A stretch of DNA of 64,000 bases from Mycteria americana (taxonomy: Eukaryota; Chordata; Aves; Ciconiiformes; Ciconiidae), in the NCBI RefSeq assembly GCF_035582795.1, contig NC_134366.1:140144756-140208755 (forward strand), read 5' to 3'. Each line of letters begins with the position of its first letter. Positions within the stretch are counted from its first letter, which is position 1. Positions 38,961 through 58,282 of this stretch are shown here, piece by piece. Position numbers and translations under genes: made by a program. The notes below the pieces were generated by a model. That model saw nothing but the letters and a program-made list of their open reading frames with translations. It did no database searches and was not told the DNA's origin.

Positions 38961-41900
38961 TGAACGGTTCTCCTGGCAAGGGGAGACGTTTCTCTGTGCT
39001 TCCCGTGCTACTCTGCCACAAGTCTTGGGATAATCTGATTTTTCTGCAATGATGGTCTGGTGGTGTACGTGTTCAAATTAGCATGGGTATATTTTAAATG
39101 GGAGCATTCTTAGATTGTACATTTTCCTTTCCTGGACTGGAACATCCTCTGTCCTTTGCACTGGATGATTTTGTGGTAACTGGGTAGGTGAAAATAGACA
39201 AGCATCACTCGCTAGAAGTAACCTGCATGCAATCAATAAATTAAGCAACTTGCAGAAACACTTTTCATTGGAAGCAGTTACTCCAGCTATAGTATTTCAG
39301 ACCTAATGGAGCCTCAAGATAAACCTACAAAATGTTTTTCCAAAGGCAAACCTATAAAACTCATAATCCTAGTGCATATGTAAAACCAAGGATTTAATAG
39401 AGATACTGATTTTATAGCTCGTTATAATCTCCATCTCCCCACTGATATTGCTGTACATTCCAGAAACACTGGAGTACCTTTCTCTGTCCCTTCACACCCA
39501 CGCTTTCTGATGATGCAAAAGAATCCCCTTGGGTCACTTCTGCTCCATCGGTAGCACATGATTTTTCCTTCAGAGGTGGCCAATTAAATTATCAAACAAT
39601 TGTTCTCAGTTTGTATTTACCTTTTAAAACTGCTTCTTTAATTTTAGATGTAAAGAAGGGTTGTGCATCTGAAAGCCTGCCTACTTTCTTCAACCTTTTA
39701 TTTAGTGTGATGCAAGATACTACTTCCACCTACAAGCTTTACCTTCCAGTATGTTTTTATCCATCCTCAACTTTGAAAACAGCTAACTGGAGGAAAACAA
39801 AAACCCAGCACAACATGGCATCAGCTTCCAACTTGTGTCCAGCATCAGCAGTGTTGCCGATGTTAAAGTGAGCATACAAACTTCTGGGGTTTGCTTAACG
39901 GGAAGAACAGAAGGCAGCAGCAGTATCCTTGCCCTGTGAGGTGGCTGCAGAAGGGAACGAGCCTCTTGGCTTTGCGGACATTTGCTGATGACAGAATTGC
40001 ATATGTGTCAATTTTTGAGTAGGAAAGGAGAAAAGCCTACCAAAAGTAAGGATGGAAAAAGTATCGTGATGTAAACCAAATCCTATACTTTTTGTCCTCT
40101 AAATTCAACCTCAATTCTCAGTCACAAACTATGGGCTTCTGATACTGTGCAAGCTGGCCTTGCTCTACTGACTTCATTTAAATAACACTTAAGTCAGAAG
40201 AGTCTTGCTGTGCGTGTTTTCCCTGGAAGTCAGTATTTATGTACTATATGATTTCGCAACACCATTTAGGTTGCAGAGGATTTACTGCACTAAGTAAGTA
40301 GACATTTAGACCTGGTAGAGGTTTCTTTTTCCTGCAGTTCTTCAGAACCAACTTTGGCTGCTAAAGCATTAAGTGGAACGTCGCTATTTTTGTTTTACTA
40401 GATGTTGTTCTTTTGCATGATCCAAACATATGTTTATCCTAAAATACATTTCTTAATGCCATATGCTACAAAGATAGCAAGAACATCAAGTTTAAGCAAT
40501 GGACATGTGTTCAGCTCTAAATATGGACACATTGACTATCCGTGTTGATGTAGTCACAGTGAGATAAAACTGATTTCAATCCATTATATTCAGTTTCTTA
40601 ACCCTGTTCCAGAAACCCCTGTTCAAGGTCAGAAGATATGAAAAGGCATAAGCTTAATGCCAGCACACTTCACAGACTGCAAGCTGGTTTTGCATGGAGA
40701 GATCAGCTTTGTAGTCTTAAGCTAACTGTAATCAGTACAAATGTGACTTCTACTCTGTGATAAAGAAAAATTATCTCTGAACAAAAAGCCACCTTAGCAA
40801 AAAATCATAGCTTTTAACTGTCCTTATGTTCGAGAAGTCTTTTTTTCCTATCACAAAGAGCTTTGCAATGTTAGAAACAAGGCACCTACCACATTTTGGA
40901 CTAAAATATTGTTTACTGAGATAACTTCCTCTATGCTGCAAATCCCATTCCTGAGGATAGCAGGCATGAAAACCAAGGGGCAGTTTGCCCTTCACATAAA
41001 CAATAAAGCACAAACGAATTACTACCCACCCTAACTTGACTGGATATGCAAGAAACTAAAGCATTATTCTGCAACTGAAACTCATGACCAGAATCCCCCC
41101 ATCCCTCAATTCACTTTGACTAGAGTTTATTCTTACAGGACTACCAAAGGTATCTTGTCACATCTTTGTTTTTTAAAGTGTCATGAAATTGCCTAATATA
41201 TATGTGCAACATTTGTAGCTCTTCATCATCATGGGAATAGGGGCAGCTGGAGAATTATCCCTGTGTTTTATTGTTTTTTTCCGTTTCCCCATGTCTCAGT
41301 AACCTGGCTTGCAGAGTGCTTTTTAATAAGTGTTTTTGTACATGCATAATGCTATAGGGATTCAATCCCTTAAGCACAATAAGAAAACAAACACTATTAG
41401 CAGACTCCCAGAAATAATTTATATGAATATGAGTATTTTCTTCTTTAAATACAGTTCCATTCCTGATTTTGTGATGGCTCATAGTATTCTTTGTTCTAAG
41501 TTATTCAGTAATCTCAGCAATGAAAGGCCCAAAATCCCAGAGTGGGTAGATCTCACAAGGAGTTGGTTATATTGTAATTTGCTGTTCATTTCATTGCTGA
41601 CCTTTACCTATGCAAAATGTAGAAGAAAACACTTTTGCAGTTAACCCTTCCTAATCTGCTGCAGGTGTAGAGATAGCCAATGCAATAATTGTTTGGTTTT
41701 TATTAGTATTTGGCTAATGCACCCTGATCCTGCACCAGTCAACCTAAGTTTTGCCAGAAACTTCAAGAATCAGAGTCCTAGGTCCCAAATATTCAAAACC
41801 TTAATGGTAAGAGGAATTTCATCCGTTATCTTCATTATTTCAGAAGCAATCTTGCACTGATCTGATCAAATACATGATTATAACTCACATATTGAAAACA

Positions 41901-44900
41901 TATAGAGCAAATAATGAAAACTGTAGCTCCTAGTAAATTTTTTTCTGTAAATATTCATGAATTTGATCTAAAAATCCACTTTTCTTCAGAGTTTGCATTA
42001 CCTTACGTTTACAGGAAAAATGCAACTTATGTTCAAACTGCATTTATTAGATAATTTTCTGATTTATCTAGCCAGTTTCACAAAGGTCAAATATGTTCCT
42101 TGAATAGGGTCCCTAAAATTTTGTATTCCATTCCCTCCGTTATCCATAAAATTTTTGAACATTACCAAACATTTTTTTTCCTCTGCTCTCCCTTTTTTTT
42201 CCCCTATATCATTCTTCTACATCCTGAACTATCACCACCTGCGTCTTTACAATTTCTGCCACTATAATAACATGGGAGCTTGATTTCTTTTGCCTGTGTC
42301 TACTGTACTTTTTCAGCTTTTCATCTTATCTCCTTCTCACACAGAAGTCAACTGTACATCATGTTAACCTCCCCTTGTTACTCCAGTGGCATAGCAACCA
42401 TAACCAGCAGTGCCAGGAGACCACATCTCACGAGTGTGGAGGACGACATACGTCTCAGAGGAATTGTGCCAACTTCTCCTTCCACTCCTGCCTGCCAGTT
42501 TCAGGAAGGGCACTGAGTTTAAAATGGCTGTGGAACAGAGATCTTCTGATAAACACAAGCTTCATGCACCTGCAGGAAACACTGTTTGCATCATGCAAGT
42601 AAAAGATATAGAATCAAACCAAGACAAGATTATATCGAGAAAACAAAAGAACATGCATATATAGCTAAAAATGAAAAATACCCTAAATTGGCAAGATGTC
42701 TTTGACCTGTTGAGATTTTATTGCTGTTTTATTCCTTAGTGATAATGTAGCTTTTTCATCAGTGGCTTGTTCCATTTTTATCTTTCTTGGTTCTGGATAG
42801 TAACGGGCATATTATCACTTCCATCCCAGGACTTTCAAAGGGATGAATGGAGGCTAAGGGAAAGGTTTCACCTTACTGCTGATGTGCTGCAAGTGCAGCA
42901 TCTGCAGAAGAGGGTCATCCTGTTCTTGGCTGTCATATGCTTCCATTTCTTCTCTTGTCTGGGATTTGACAATTTTACAGTCACTGCGTGATCTGTGGCT
43001 TTCAGTTTATTCACAGCAAGACTAAACTACCAAAAAAATTTTCTATCAGGTCAGAAAAAGAATCTCTCCTATTCTGTGGACACAGAGTTGTTATAATTAC
43101 TGCAGGGGAAGAAGAAGGACACGTGGCCAGGGAAAGGAGTGGAATTGCCTGTTTTAGTAATATGCTGTAATTACCAATTTGTTGTGAGTGTCAAGCCATG
43201 TTTTTTGGCACCAGTAATCCTCTAATTCTTATAAATGCTGTAAAGATAAATACCTATGAAGATAAAAGCTATAAAAAATTAAAATAATGAGGATTGTGTA
43301 GGACCTATACTCAATGCAATAGATGAATACATTAAAAAGTGCAAGGTTATGTAATTATTAAAAGTTCTTCCACATCAAAAGCATCGGTTTCCAGAGCCCA
43401 TGAGAGCAAGTTGATTACTGTGTCTATCAAATACAAGGGCTCAGACTCTGCTCAGTGATAATAAATAGCTTTAATATTGAAATATAACCATAATTTAGTA
43501 TTTTTTTAACCTATGAACTGAAGCCCAAGACATACATGAATACCTAGTTGATTTCGTTATTAGGAATACACAGAAGTGACTCTGACTTCATAACCAATGA
43601 AGATACCGATACGGAATTTTCAAAATTAAGTAGCTGTTTGGTCTTGCTAGTCTAGAAGCAAGAGAAAATTGCTGGAGAAGAGGCTTCTCGGGTAACTTAT
43701 ACAGCTGTGCAATAAGCTATCACAGCTCCTGAGGGATGAGAAGCAAATCCCCCAAATGCACCCATCATACCGCCATCACCAGACCCTGCACAGACCTTGC
43801 AGAATTTCATTTTGCAGGCCTGTACACCAAGATGGCACAGCTCCAGCCTGTTGGTTTGCATTTGTATATTTAATGACCCTCGGGAAAGACAAGACTTCAT
43901 ATGGGATATGACTACCATGAAACGGAGCTATATTATGAAAACACAGTGGATGAGCAGTTACTTGACTATTTCAGCTAAATATTTTCAGACAGTTCTCTTG
44001 TTAAGTCATAGTTGTTTATGACAAGTCAAATATTTTTCATTATTTAAGTGCTCTATGACAAATCTGAAAGCAGCTTAAATGCTAGTGCAATATTGATATA
44101 TCATTTACATGTTTCAAGTAGTTTGCTACACATAATTCTGACTCAAATGGAATGTCACTTCCGGAAAACATTATATGTCAATTTAGTATGGTAATGCGGG
44201 AAGTTTTTCCCTGTATAAAAAGAGAAATTAAATCCTTTGTGCCAAATGCATTTAGATTCTAGATATTTTTCAGGCTTCAAGATACCAGCCAAAACTGAGA
44301 GCTCTTTATGTAAGAGTGAATTAACCTGCATAACAAGTATCCTGTTGTTTTACTAGACAGAGTAACAAGAATTTATAGCAACCCAAGACATGAATTATAT
44401 ACTACCTATGGTTTTGTGTAGTGGTGATTTTGGAGATAAAGGTTTTCTATTATTAAGTGCAAACGGGATACCAGCAGTATTTTTTTTCATGGGAAGAAAA
44501 GCCTTAGCTATGAATTCTCACCTGAAAAGGCTGTTTTAAATTTGAATTAACATTAAAGGAATTAACAGTATTTGTTTTTAACTTCAAAGTAACTTCTGAT
44601 TGAGGAAAGAGATTGGCAACAAATAAATAAGGAGTAGCATTAATCCATGCCTGTATTCCCAAAAAACTCACCTCACAAAACTATCCTGAAAACCAGTAAC
44701 TTTAGGCACTGTACAGTAAGATTTTAATTTATTTAAAAACTCACAATTGTTACCTTCACCAATCTAAAATGCAGTATATATTTCAGGGGCAATTTTAACT
44801 TAACTTCCCAATTCTACCCTCAACAAGTGAGGCTACAAAACATTACACAATTAACATCTTGCAAACTGTCTGAGTACGTAAGTTCAATAGGATAAAAGGT

Positions 44901-47352
44901 TGAAGTACTCCATTTGCCAAAGAACAATCACGATCTTGCATCTCTGATTCCCCTCCCACGTAGCGTGGGAGGAAAATCCTGTATTCTGTAAATATAAAAC
45001 AGTAACATGGCAATGACAGAGAGAAATATCTTCCCCCCCCTTTTTTTTTATCTCAGTGACGTTTCTCCTATAAGAGAGAGATTGCACCACAACCTACATT
45101 TTACATGTAACGTACTCAAAGCTTTATTTCATGACACACAACGTGTTAAAACTTGAACTGATAAAAACTCACCGTTCTTTTATCTGTGCTGCCCTAGTGA
45201 TGGTGCTCAAACAAGCTTCATAGGTGACTGATAATAATCACAAAATCTACTATGTGCTCTTTTCTGGCTCTTCCAATCGTTGTGCAACACATTGAATTCA
45301 CAGCATTGGTATCTTCCCATAAAATTGCCACCTGATAAGCCACATTTAAAAAGAAATCCAACTCCAATCCAGTTTATTATTTGTCAAAAAATCCTTTGAA
45401 GTTGAACTTTTTCCATGGGAAAAACTACCTAATGCCTTTTTTGCCAATTGCAAAGCTTTGGCCTGTCTTTACAAACCAGCATAATAGTTTAATTTCCAAA
45501 TCCACTCAATCTTAAAATAATGAGTTCCTGCTATTTTTCTCTTATTCAGTTGTTGAAATTAAGTTTGCACCACAGCCTCCACCCTTAGTTTTCAGCTAGG
45601 AAAACTGCTATTTCTCATTAGTACCTACACACTAACATTGTTCTTTTGTTGACTCTGCAGTAGCTGCTACTCTCTTAAATTATACTGCAACATTTGAGAC
45701 TTAACAAAATAAATAAAACTAGGGACACAAAACATGGACTCAAAAGTTAACTTTCCTGCCCCACTAATTTCCTCATCCACTTTATCTATTACATAACCAA
45801 CAGACTGAGGCAGGTGTTGGGAAACCCCTTTCAATGGGAAGAGTAAAAACAAGAAAGGGTGAAAAAACCAAATAGCCACTGCTGCAACTTACGCCTGTGA
45901 AATATGATATACAGCGATAAAATGCAGACAGAAGCAACCGATTTTCCACACTTATTACCATTAATTAAGAAACGTCTTTTAGACATTGTGTTCAACACAG
46001 CTGTTTAATATAATGTCATGATGAATCTTGATGGTGAATCCTCTTTCTTCAACCTCAAAACCGTAAAAGAATTTCATGGCTCGTGGAACAGAGTTCTGAT
46101 CATTCCAGATGCACAGACTATTTCATGTTGGAGACCATCAGAGACTTCTTCAGCAGCTTACACCTACTCAAATGATGAAAAACCGTAACCCAGCAGGATT
46201 TCTCTCATTGTTTACAGTTAGTAAAGAATCTGGAAGTTTTTATGGCTAAATCAGTGGTTCAGTTTAAAATTTGAACCATCAAATTTTGAACAGGACTAGC
46301 TTACTATGTAAAAAGGAATATTATGGGACACCTGAAGTCTTCAAAATATCCTCTTCAAGGCTGTTCAGGAATACCATCCTTTTTTACTATTTGGGTGTTT
46401 CTGAGAATTGCATATACTTGTAACTCAGAGGAGCACAAAGATAGCTAAACACTTTGAAATCTATGAAAACTATGGAACACTTTCTAAATCTATGAAACTC
46501 TTCAGAACTATGAAAAAAACCCTTTAATTTTATACATGCAGTTTCACAACCTATTACCCAAATACTAATTATATTAGCAATCTGCTCACCACATAGCCAT
46601 GAAAATTATGATTCTACATATGAATACTTGCTCTGAGAAGTCATAAATCAACAGAAACACAGGTTTAAAAATTTTCAATTTTGAAATTTATTTAGAACTC
46701 AGGGGTTAAGTGTGGTAAGTTTCCAATTGTCTGATAATAGCATACCCATGTCACTATCACGGAAATTGCACTAATTCCCTCTGCCCCCCTCCCCCTTAGA
46801 AATCTGCAGGTCAGTTTTAACAGCCAGTGGTTTTGCAAATAGTGCGCTCTAGGACACTATTGCATTTCCTGAGTGTTCAAAGCTACTGTATGATACATTA
46901 AGCTGAAGGAAAAACAACGAAATTATTATTCAGAACTAAACCAGCTATTTTACCTTACTGTTGAAGTACGGAATCATAAAATGCAATGTATTTTAACAGG
47001 AGATTGTTTTGGAATGCTTAATAAGGGGGGTGGGAAGGGAAAAAACCACCTTTTTAAAAAAATGACATCCTTTTTACTTCAATTTTAAACTAAATAATTT
47101 TTAACTTCAAGTCATTAACCTCAACACTATTAAAAATGGCCAAAGGACTTCAGACTCACTCAGACTGAAATATAGTTGGGACTAAACTATCCATGTCGGT
47201 ATTCCTTGACCTTTTAGGATATTCCTAGTGGCTCTAACAAAAGCAGCATAACAGGGTATCTCTGGTTTGCGTTTATCTTTTTAGTGCCCTTGAAAATGAG
47301 TTACTAACAGCACTGACCAGAGTGCTTAAACATAGGATTTCAGACAATCGCC
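38961..47352. other. Intergenic region between UBE2W and ELOC, proximal part
   Basis: AT-rich sequence with no recognisable exons, RNA genes or well-preserved mobile elements. It contains a 9-bp-arm hairpin at 44952-44972. Short open frames (up to about 104 codons at 41330-41644) have no recognisable homology. Confidence 0.6.
44952..44972. repeat. Inverted repeat, 9-bp arms, 3-nt spacer
   Basis: CCTCCCACG, spacer TAG, then CGTGGGAGG. It is GC-rich in an AT-rich neighbourhood, so it would form a stable hairpin if transcribed. Confidence 0.85.
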
Positions 47353-48238
47353 TTGCAATGCACTTCAGCTTTATCGTGCAAAACCAATCTAGTCATAAAC
47401 ATCCCCACATTAAACACAATAAATTGTGCCAAAGTATGTGATGTGAAACGTCAGCTAATCTATCAACACATTGACAAATGTCAGCTTGCCTATCAAGCAT
47501 TGTTCAAGCCCAGAGTAAAATTTTGTATGTCAGAACTGAACTCCTCCATGGGCAGACTGCATAGTCTATGTAAGTTACTAGTTTTTGTCCAGAAAAATCT
47601 CTTCAAAGTTGTATTTACGTTGGCAAACAGGTTTAGAGGAGAGTTTCAGCCCTCTAAATTCACCACGAGTTAATACATCAATAAAGAGGTGCCACCATCT
47701 GTTGGTGGGATTTTTCCATGAAACACCACAACCACTTCTTGATCAAAACAAAGCTGAAGCAGTGGTAGCTGATGGAAATGCTAACTACATTGTTCTTGCA
47801 TCATTTTATGATGCATTAGATTTATTCTTATTTACAGATGATTTTGGCAGAAGGGTTCTTCAGACTGCAGCTGAACAAAAAGCAACTTCTTGTCTCAAGT
47901 TTAATTTTTTTTTCTTTATGGAAACTTGTTTTGAACAAAGAACTGATAGTATAGGCAACTACCAGCAGGAACTACCAAGAGATGATGTGTTCCACTTCAG
48001 TATTATGTCAGTGGCTTGCCAATCCTTTTCCCCTAAAATATTTGTAAAAACATTGGAAATACCTATGAAATTTATAAAACAGCTCCTTAAACATCTGCTT
48101 AATGCCCTTTCCTTCAAATATAAAAGACCTCCACATTTCAGGGTCTTTTTCTGTGGATACAAGAGAGCGGTCAAAGAAGAGGTAAAAGATAGAATAACTG
48201 CTATCTTTTTCAGTTGCTATGTTACAAAATTTAAATGA
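47353..48238 (+). other. Unexplained long open stretch, possible decayed coding sequence
   Basis: Two overlapping plus-strand frames are open here: 47353-47673 (106 codons) and 47585-48238 (217 codons), separated by a +1-type shift. Neither starts with ATG. The first ATG in the longer frame is at 47918 and would give 106 residues ending FSCYVTKFK. The predicted protein is not low-complexity overall, but I recognise no family. It lies between UBE2W and ELOC, about 0.9 kb from ELOC's 3' end and antisense to it. It could be a decayed pseudogene, a fragment of an old element, or chance. I assign no function. Confidence 0.25.
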
Positions 48239-49085
48239 CTACTACTCTAAAGATTAAATACAGACTTTACATAACCAATCACAACAATGGAAATAAACCA
48301 TAAGTGAAACCATATAAAATCCATATCAGGTCAAGTGACAGTACATTAAGAATAACCTTACATGTTATACAGAAGATAATATACACAGATTGTAACAGTT
48401 ATTTTTCCCCTTAAAAGCCACTGTCAGTAGGATCACAGTCTTACTGTACAGACAAGTGACTTGAATATTTGTAATTATTAACGGGGAAAATTTAGGTTAT
48501 AAAAGAAAAATGTATCAAGTACACCTTTATGCATGTCTATACTATGATTTAAATTAAAAGCCTTAAGCATTCTGCTACATACTCCACTTTCAACCTAAAT
48601 GGAATATTACTGTCAGTATACAAACCTTGGGGAGGGCACTTCTAATCTAATTAGTATAACTATGCTAAAGGACAGCTATCTTACAAAGGAGATTAAGTTC
48701 AGATGTTTAGAAACTTTAACAATAAGAGAAAGTTAGAAACCCTAAACAGCTACTCATATTTAACTATAATTACCTTTTAGAGAGCATTAGTCTAAACTCC
48801 AGTATTTTCTATGGTCATTGTATTAAAAGAAAGTTCTACCACACCTAAAGGATAAGGCATAGCCATCTACTAATTGGCATATTTGTTTATTTGTCTTAGT
48901 TTGTGAAAAGGTCCTTATTTGTGTAAGCAGCAAAACAAACTTCCAACTGAATGACTGCTATATGCAAAAGGACTGAAGCAATTGCCTCTGCAGTGAACTT
49001 CACAGTTCTCAACAGCGCACACGCAACATGCTATCTGAAAAAAGTTACTAACTGAACTACATGTATTAAATACTGAAAAAAGTTT
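48239..49085. other. Intergenic sequence just past ELOC
   Basis: AT-rich sequence with no feature I can support. It might include a longer alternative ELOC 3' UTR. Confidence 0.5.
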
Positions 49086-49091
49086 TACATT

Positions 49092-49111
49092 TTTATTATA
49101 ATTTATTTTAT

Positions 49112-49112
<1 letters not shown>
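49092..49112 (-). terminator. ELOC: Cluster of three AATAAA poly(A) signals at the ELOC stop
   Basis: On the minus strand three AATAAA hexamers occur at 49112-49107, 49107-49102 and 49097-49092. The first uses the final A of the ELOC TAA stop codon. If used, the 3' UTR would be only a few tens of nucleotides. Whether longer isoforms exist cannot be told from sequence. Confidence 0.55.
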
Positions 49113-54307
<5,195 letters not shown>

Positions 54308-54814
54308 TCTCTTCTTATAAAAAAAAATTGTTTCTTTTCAACAGCAGCTTTTGTAATAGGAACGTCTGAAAAAACACAAGTGGCAATATTTTCAGTCAGT
54401 AGTACAATTTCTAAAGTCAGCTTTAGTTATTAGCCTTTATGTTATCATAAACACTCTTCAGAAAAGAATATGAAGATACACAGCATGCAATGTTGATGAG
54501 CATTACGTTTTGAAAACATTACATTTTGAAACTTATCTTTGCTGTCCAGAGATCCCTACCATCTTCAAGAATCTCTAAATTTTAGCTTACTTTGTAAAGA
54601 AGTTGTTCCCCTAAGCTTTTTAAAGGCCCTTGACTATAAAGCCAGAGTTATTTCAAGAGCCTTACGACTTTTATCTACAAACACCATCCATGCAATGGTA
54701 TTGAGGAGGTAAAGAAAGCAAGTTTTGCCACACTGCAAAAGATACTAGAGAGACTGAACTGCTTGTCTACAGGGAAAAAAAAAGTCAGAGAACAGTTCAC
54801 TATGCTGTGAATAG

Positions 54815-55345
54815 AGGAGTGGTTGTCCTGCCATTCAGGGGGACCTTGACAAGCTAGAGAAAGGGGCCAACAGGAAGCCTATGAAGTTCAAAGGGAAATG
54901 CAAACCCCTGCACCTTGGGAAGAATTACCCCAGGCACCAGTGCCAGCTGGAGGCTGACCAGCTGGAAAGCAGCTTTGCAGGAAGAGACCTGGCGGTGCTG
55001 GTGGACACCATGTTGAACATGAGCTAGCGACGTGCCCTTGCAGCAAAGGCAGTTAACAGTACCCTGGGCTTTATTAGGAGGAGTGTTGGCAGCAGGTTGA
55101 GGCAGGTGATCCTGCCCCTCCACTCAGCACTAGTGGGACACATCTGGAGTGCTGGGTCCAGCTGTGGCCTCCCCAGTACATGCCAGACTGAACTGAGTCC
55201 TGCAAAGGGCCACAAAGATGACCGAGGGATTGGAGCACCTGTCATGTGAGGAGAGGCTGAGGCAACTGGGGTTGTTTAGGCTGGAGAAGAGAAGGCTCAG
55301 GGATCAGTCTAATCAGTGTGCACTAAATACCTGGCCTCCAACCTG
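54815..55345 (+). mobile_element. CR1 LINE fragment (reverse-transcriptase C-terminal region to near 3' end)
   Basis: Plus-strand blocks match the avian CR1 consensus: GGGGACCTTGACAAGCTAGAG, CTGACCAGCTGGAAAGCAGC, GTGGACACCATGTTGAACAT, GTGATCCTGCCCCTCCACTC, GGGCCACAAAGATGA and GGCTGGAGAAGAGAAGGCTC. It covers the end of ORF2, with frames broken by stops, and the start of the 3' region. The terminal repeats are missing. It is antisense to ELOC. Bounds are approximate. Confidence 0.9.
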
Positions 55346-58264
55346 TCCTTCCCAGAAGACTGATAGTTCCTGATACAGCCACCAATGTCACCTAGATAAT
55401 CTACTTCAGGCATTTAAGATAGGTATTCACATGGTAAGTTAACCAGGAGCTTCCATATCTTATAAACTGATATCCAGCTTGTTGCATACGTATTTTGCCA
55501 TGTAAATGAATCCAAAGAGTTAGAGAAATGGAAGCACTTATTTGCAAAACAAAGCTGGTATGTTCAGATACAACATGTATTTCTTTACGCTGAACTGCAT
55601 CTCTGCTGTGGAAAACAAAACTTTGGAAGAGAAATTCCACCCACCCACCTGCTGTCCTAAAATTCCTTTCACGTCAACAGCTACTCTCCAAACATTAACC
55701 CAGTACAAATCAATGAACTACACTGTTGTGTGCCCACAGGTTCAGGAAAACAGCACCAGTGATTCTGGGTGGTTTCCCAGCCGATATTCAGGGTCAGGGG
55801 CAGCAAAGAGACTCAAGAATTCTGACAATCCATGTTGTTGCTTCGAAAAGCAATGAGCAACAGCAGAGGCACAAACTGCAATTACTCACTAGAGAAGGAC
55901 CCCAGAGCAGGAGGTGCGAAAAAACAGAATAGACACCACTCCCCCCATCCCCTCCCTCCTATGTTTCTGGTAAAAGCTTAGCAAAAAATGTAAGCAAGTT
56001 GAGGAGGGAGCCGCAAGATTTGGAGGAAGTTTTAGAGATCTCTGCATCTCTTCAGAAGATGCAGCTCTTTGCTATTGCCGATAGCTTCACTTCTCAACAG
56101 CACTTTGGTGCTGATTTGCTCCATCTCCCTTTTTTCATAACTACAAATATGAAATAGTCTGAATGTTTCCTCAAGCTGTCACAAGAAGGCGATTTGTTAT
56201 GTACACCTAATCAAACTACACATGCATAACCAATAGGTTTTAGTTGTCTGTGGAGAACTGAGCAAAAAAGCATCCTCCACTTCCATTGTTGTTGTCTTTG
56301 AAAATTATCCTGACTTTACAGAAATATCTTATATTTTCTTTCCCTATACCCTTTCCCTGGTATAAGAAACATCTTCACCTGTACTCTTGCAGGTGAAAAG
56401 TTCCTGAATATAAGGCACATTCAAGAATGCCCTTTGTGAGTTAATTTGTGTATGCTGTCATAGAGATACCTTAATATCGAGTGTTAAATGCTTTCGCCAT
56501 TTTCAATAATTCCAGGAACTCATGCATGGAAATTGTATTCGGGTGCTGGAATAGCTGCAGCACAAAACTGATGGGATCTTTCTATTTCAACAGTTTTTGT
56601 AAATGGAAATCAAGCATCTTATTGGAGAGTATCTGTTGCTCAGCAACTGATGGGATACCTTACATTACTACTTCTACTTTGCAGAAGAGGATCACTTGTG
56701 CTACCTCTTTCTCTAGCCACAAAAACCTTCCCTACACTCCGAAAGGGTAGTGAAACTGGATATGATTTATAAATAATAATAATTAAAAAAAAACACAGAA
56801 GAAGTGCTACCATTTCACGGAGGTACTGGTGATGATTAAATGTGCCTTGGTTTCCAATAGAAATAACGCCACTAGATACAGGAATAAAGACACGCTAGTT
56901 AGTGGTAATGCAAATATTACACCTTCCAAGGTAAAAGCATAACTTGAGAGGGCTAATACATTGAAGCTAGGGAACTGAAAAAAATGTCTACACCAAAACA
57001 TTAGAGCCGTCCCAAAAAATTGCAATGAGCATTTTAATGAAAATCAAATGAAATGTGCTATCATATGATTAGAGAGAAAAAAAAAATACCAGTTAACCCT
57101 TAAAGAAGAAAAAAAAATTATCAGGCTCAGTGGTCTGAATTCAATTGTATTAAAAAGGAAAACAGGATAAAAATGCAGTAAGCGTTAGCAGATTTAGGAC
57201 ATGCTAGACTAATCCAATACCTAAAAAATGAATCAGTCATTTTCTTGAAAAAAGGAAACTCAAGCAAGATGCAATCTGAACTCAGTAAATCATCTCAGGT
57301 TAAATAAATGTGATAAGAGGGTAATCTTAAAATGAGAAAGAAACTTTCTACAAGAATACAGTATGATGTTGCAAACAGGGAACAACTGGACTAGAAAAGA
57401 ACTACTAGGTCCTCCAAAAATCATACTGAACTTTTTTTAACAATGCTGCCAGAAAGAGTAGGTAGATTTAGATGAGACAGGAGTGGAAAGCACTGCAACA
57501 AAAGGGGAACAGAGTATCACACACACAAGTGACCGGTCTTGAAAAATGGCATACTAGAAGCCACATGAAATAAAATCATATGAAATGCAAGATTCCTGCA
57601 CGTAGGGACTGATATAAGCTTCTTCCATGTAGTCAGGGCTTGTTCTTTGGGAGCATAATCATTCTGTGATCAACTATAAACGGATGCAGCTTGGGGGGGG
57701 GGAGGGAGAGGCAAATGTATATCAAGGATTTCTTTGCAATAGAGATAGGGAAATATGAACATTGTTGCACATTAGCAACAACTTCTCTGGAATATCACAC
57801 ACAATTCTGAATTCCTGTTTTCAAGGAAAAGAAGTTCTAATTACAAGAACTACGGAAAGGAGCTACTGATATGACCAAAGAGCCTGTTGTATAAGAGAAA
57901 AATTAGTCTTGCTTACTCAGCTTAGCAAAATAAAACTCAAATGAAGATAAGCATAACAATTCATTAAAAGGATAAACATCAAAGCAGGAGAAGTATGCCA
58001 ACATTATTCCTCAGTTTAAGTCCAACAAGTGAACATAAACTACAAAACGAATAAAATTTATACTGCTATTCCAGAATCCAAGTTTGGTTCTGAATACAGA
58101 ACAAAACTAACATTCTATTGCCAAAAGTAAAAGGTGCAGAAAGCCTACCTGCTTTTAAGAAAAAGACATCATACATTCCATTATATGATGCATTCGACAT
58201 GTAAGCAAGGGATACATTTTGGTTTCACTGAGTTTCTATTCTGATATAACAATGTGTCATTTGT

Positions 58265-58282
58265 AAAAAAAAAAAAAAAAAA
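58265..58282 (+). repeat. A18 homopolymer
   Basis: Simple repeat in ELOC intron 1, read as T18 on the ELOC sense strand. Confidence 0.75.

Noticed and set aside
45990-46180. Short minus-strand open segment (about 42 codons) that looks protein-like
   Set aside because: Too short, no family recognised, and frames are broken on either side.
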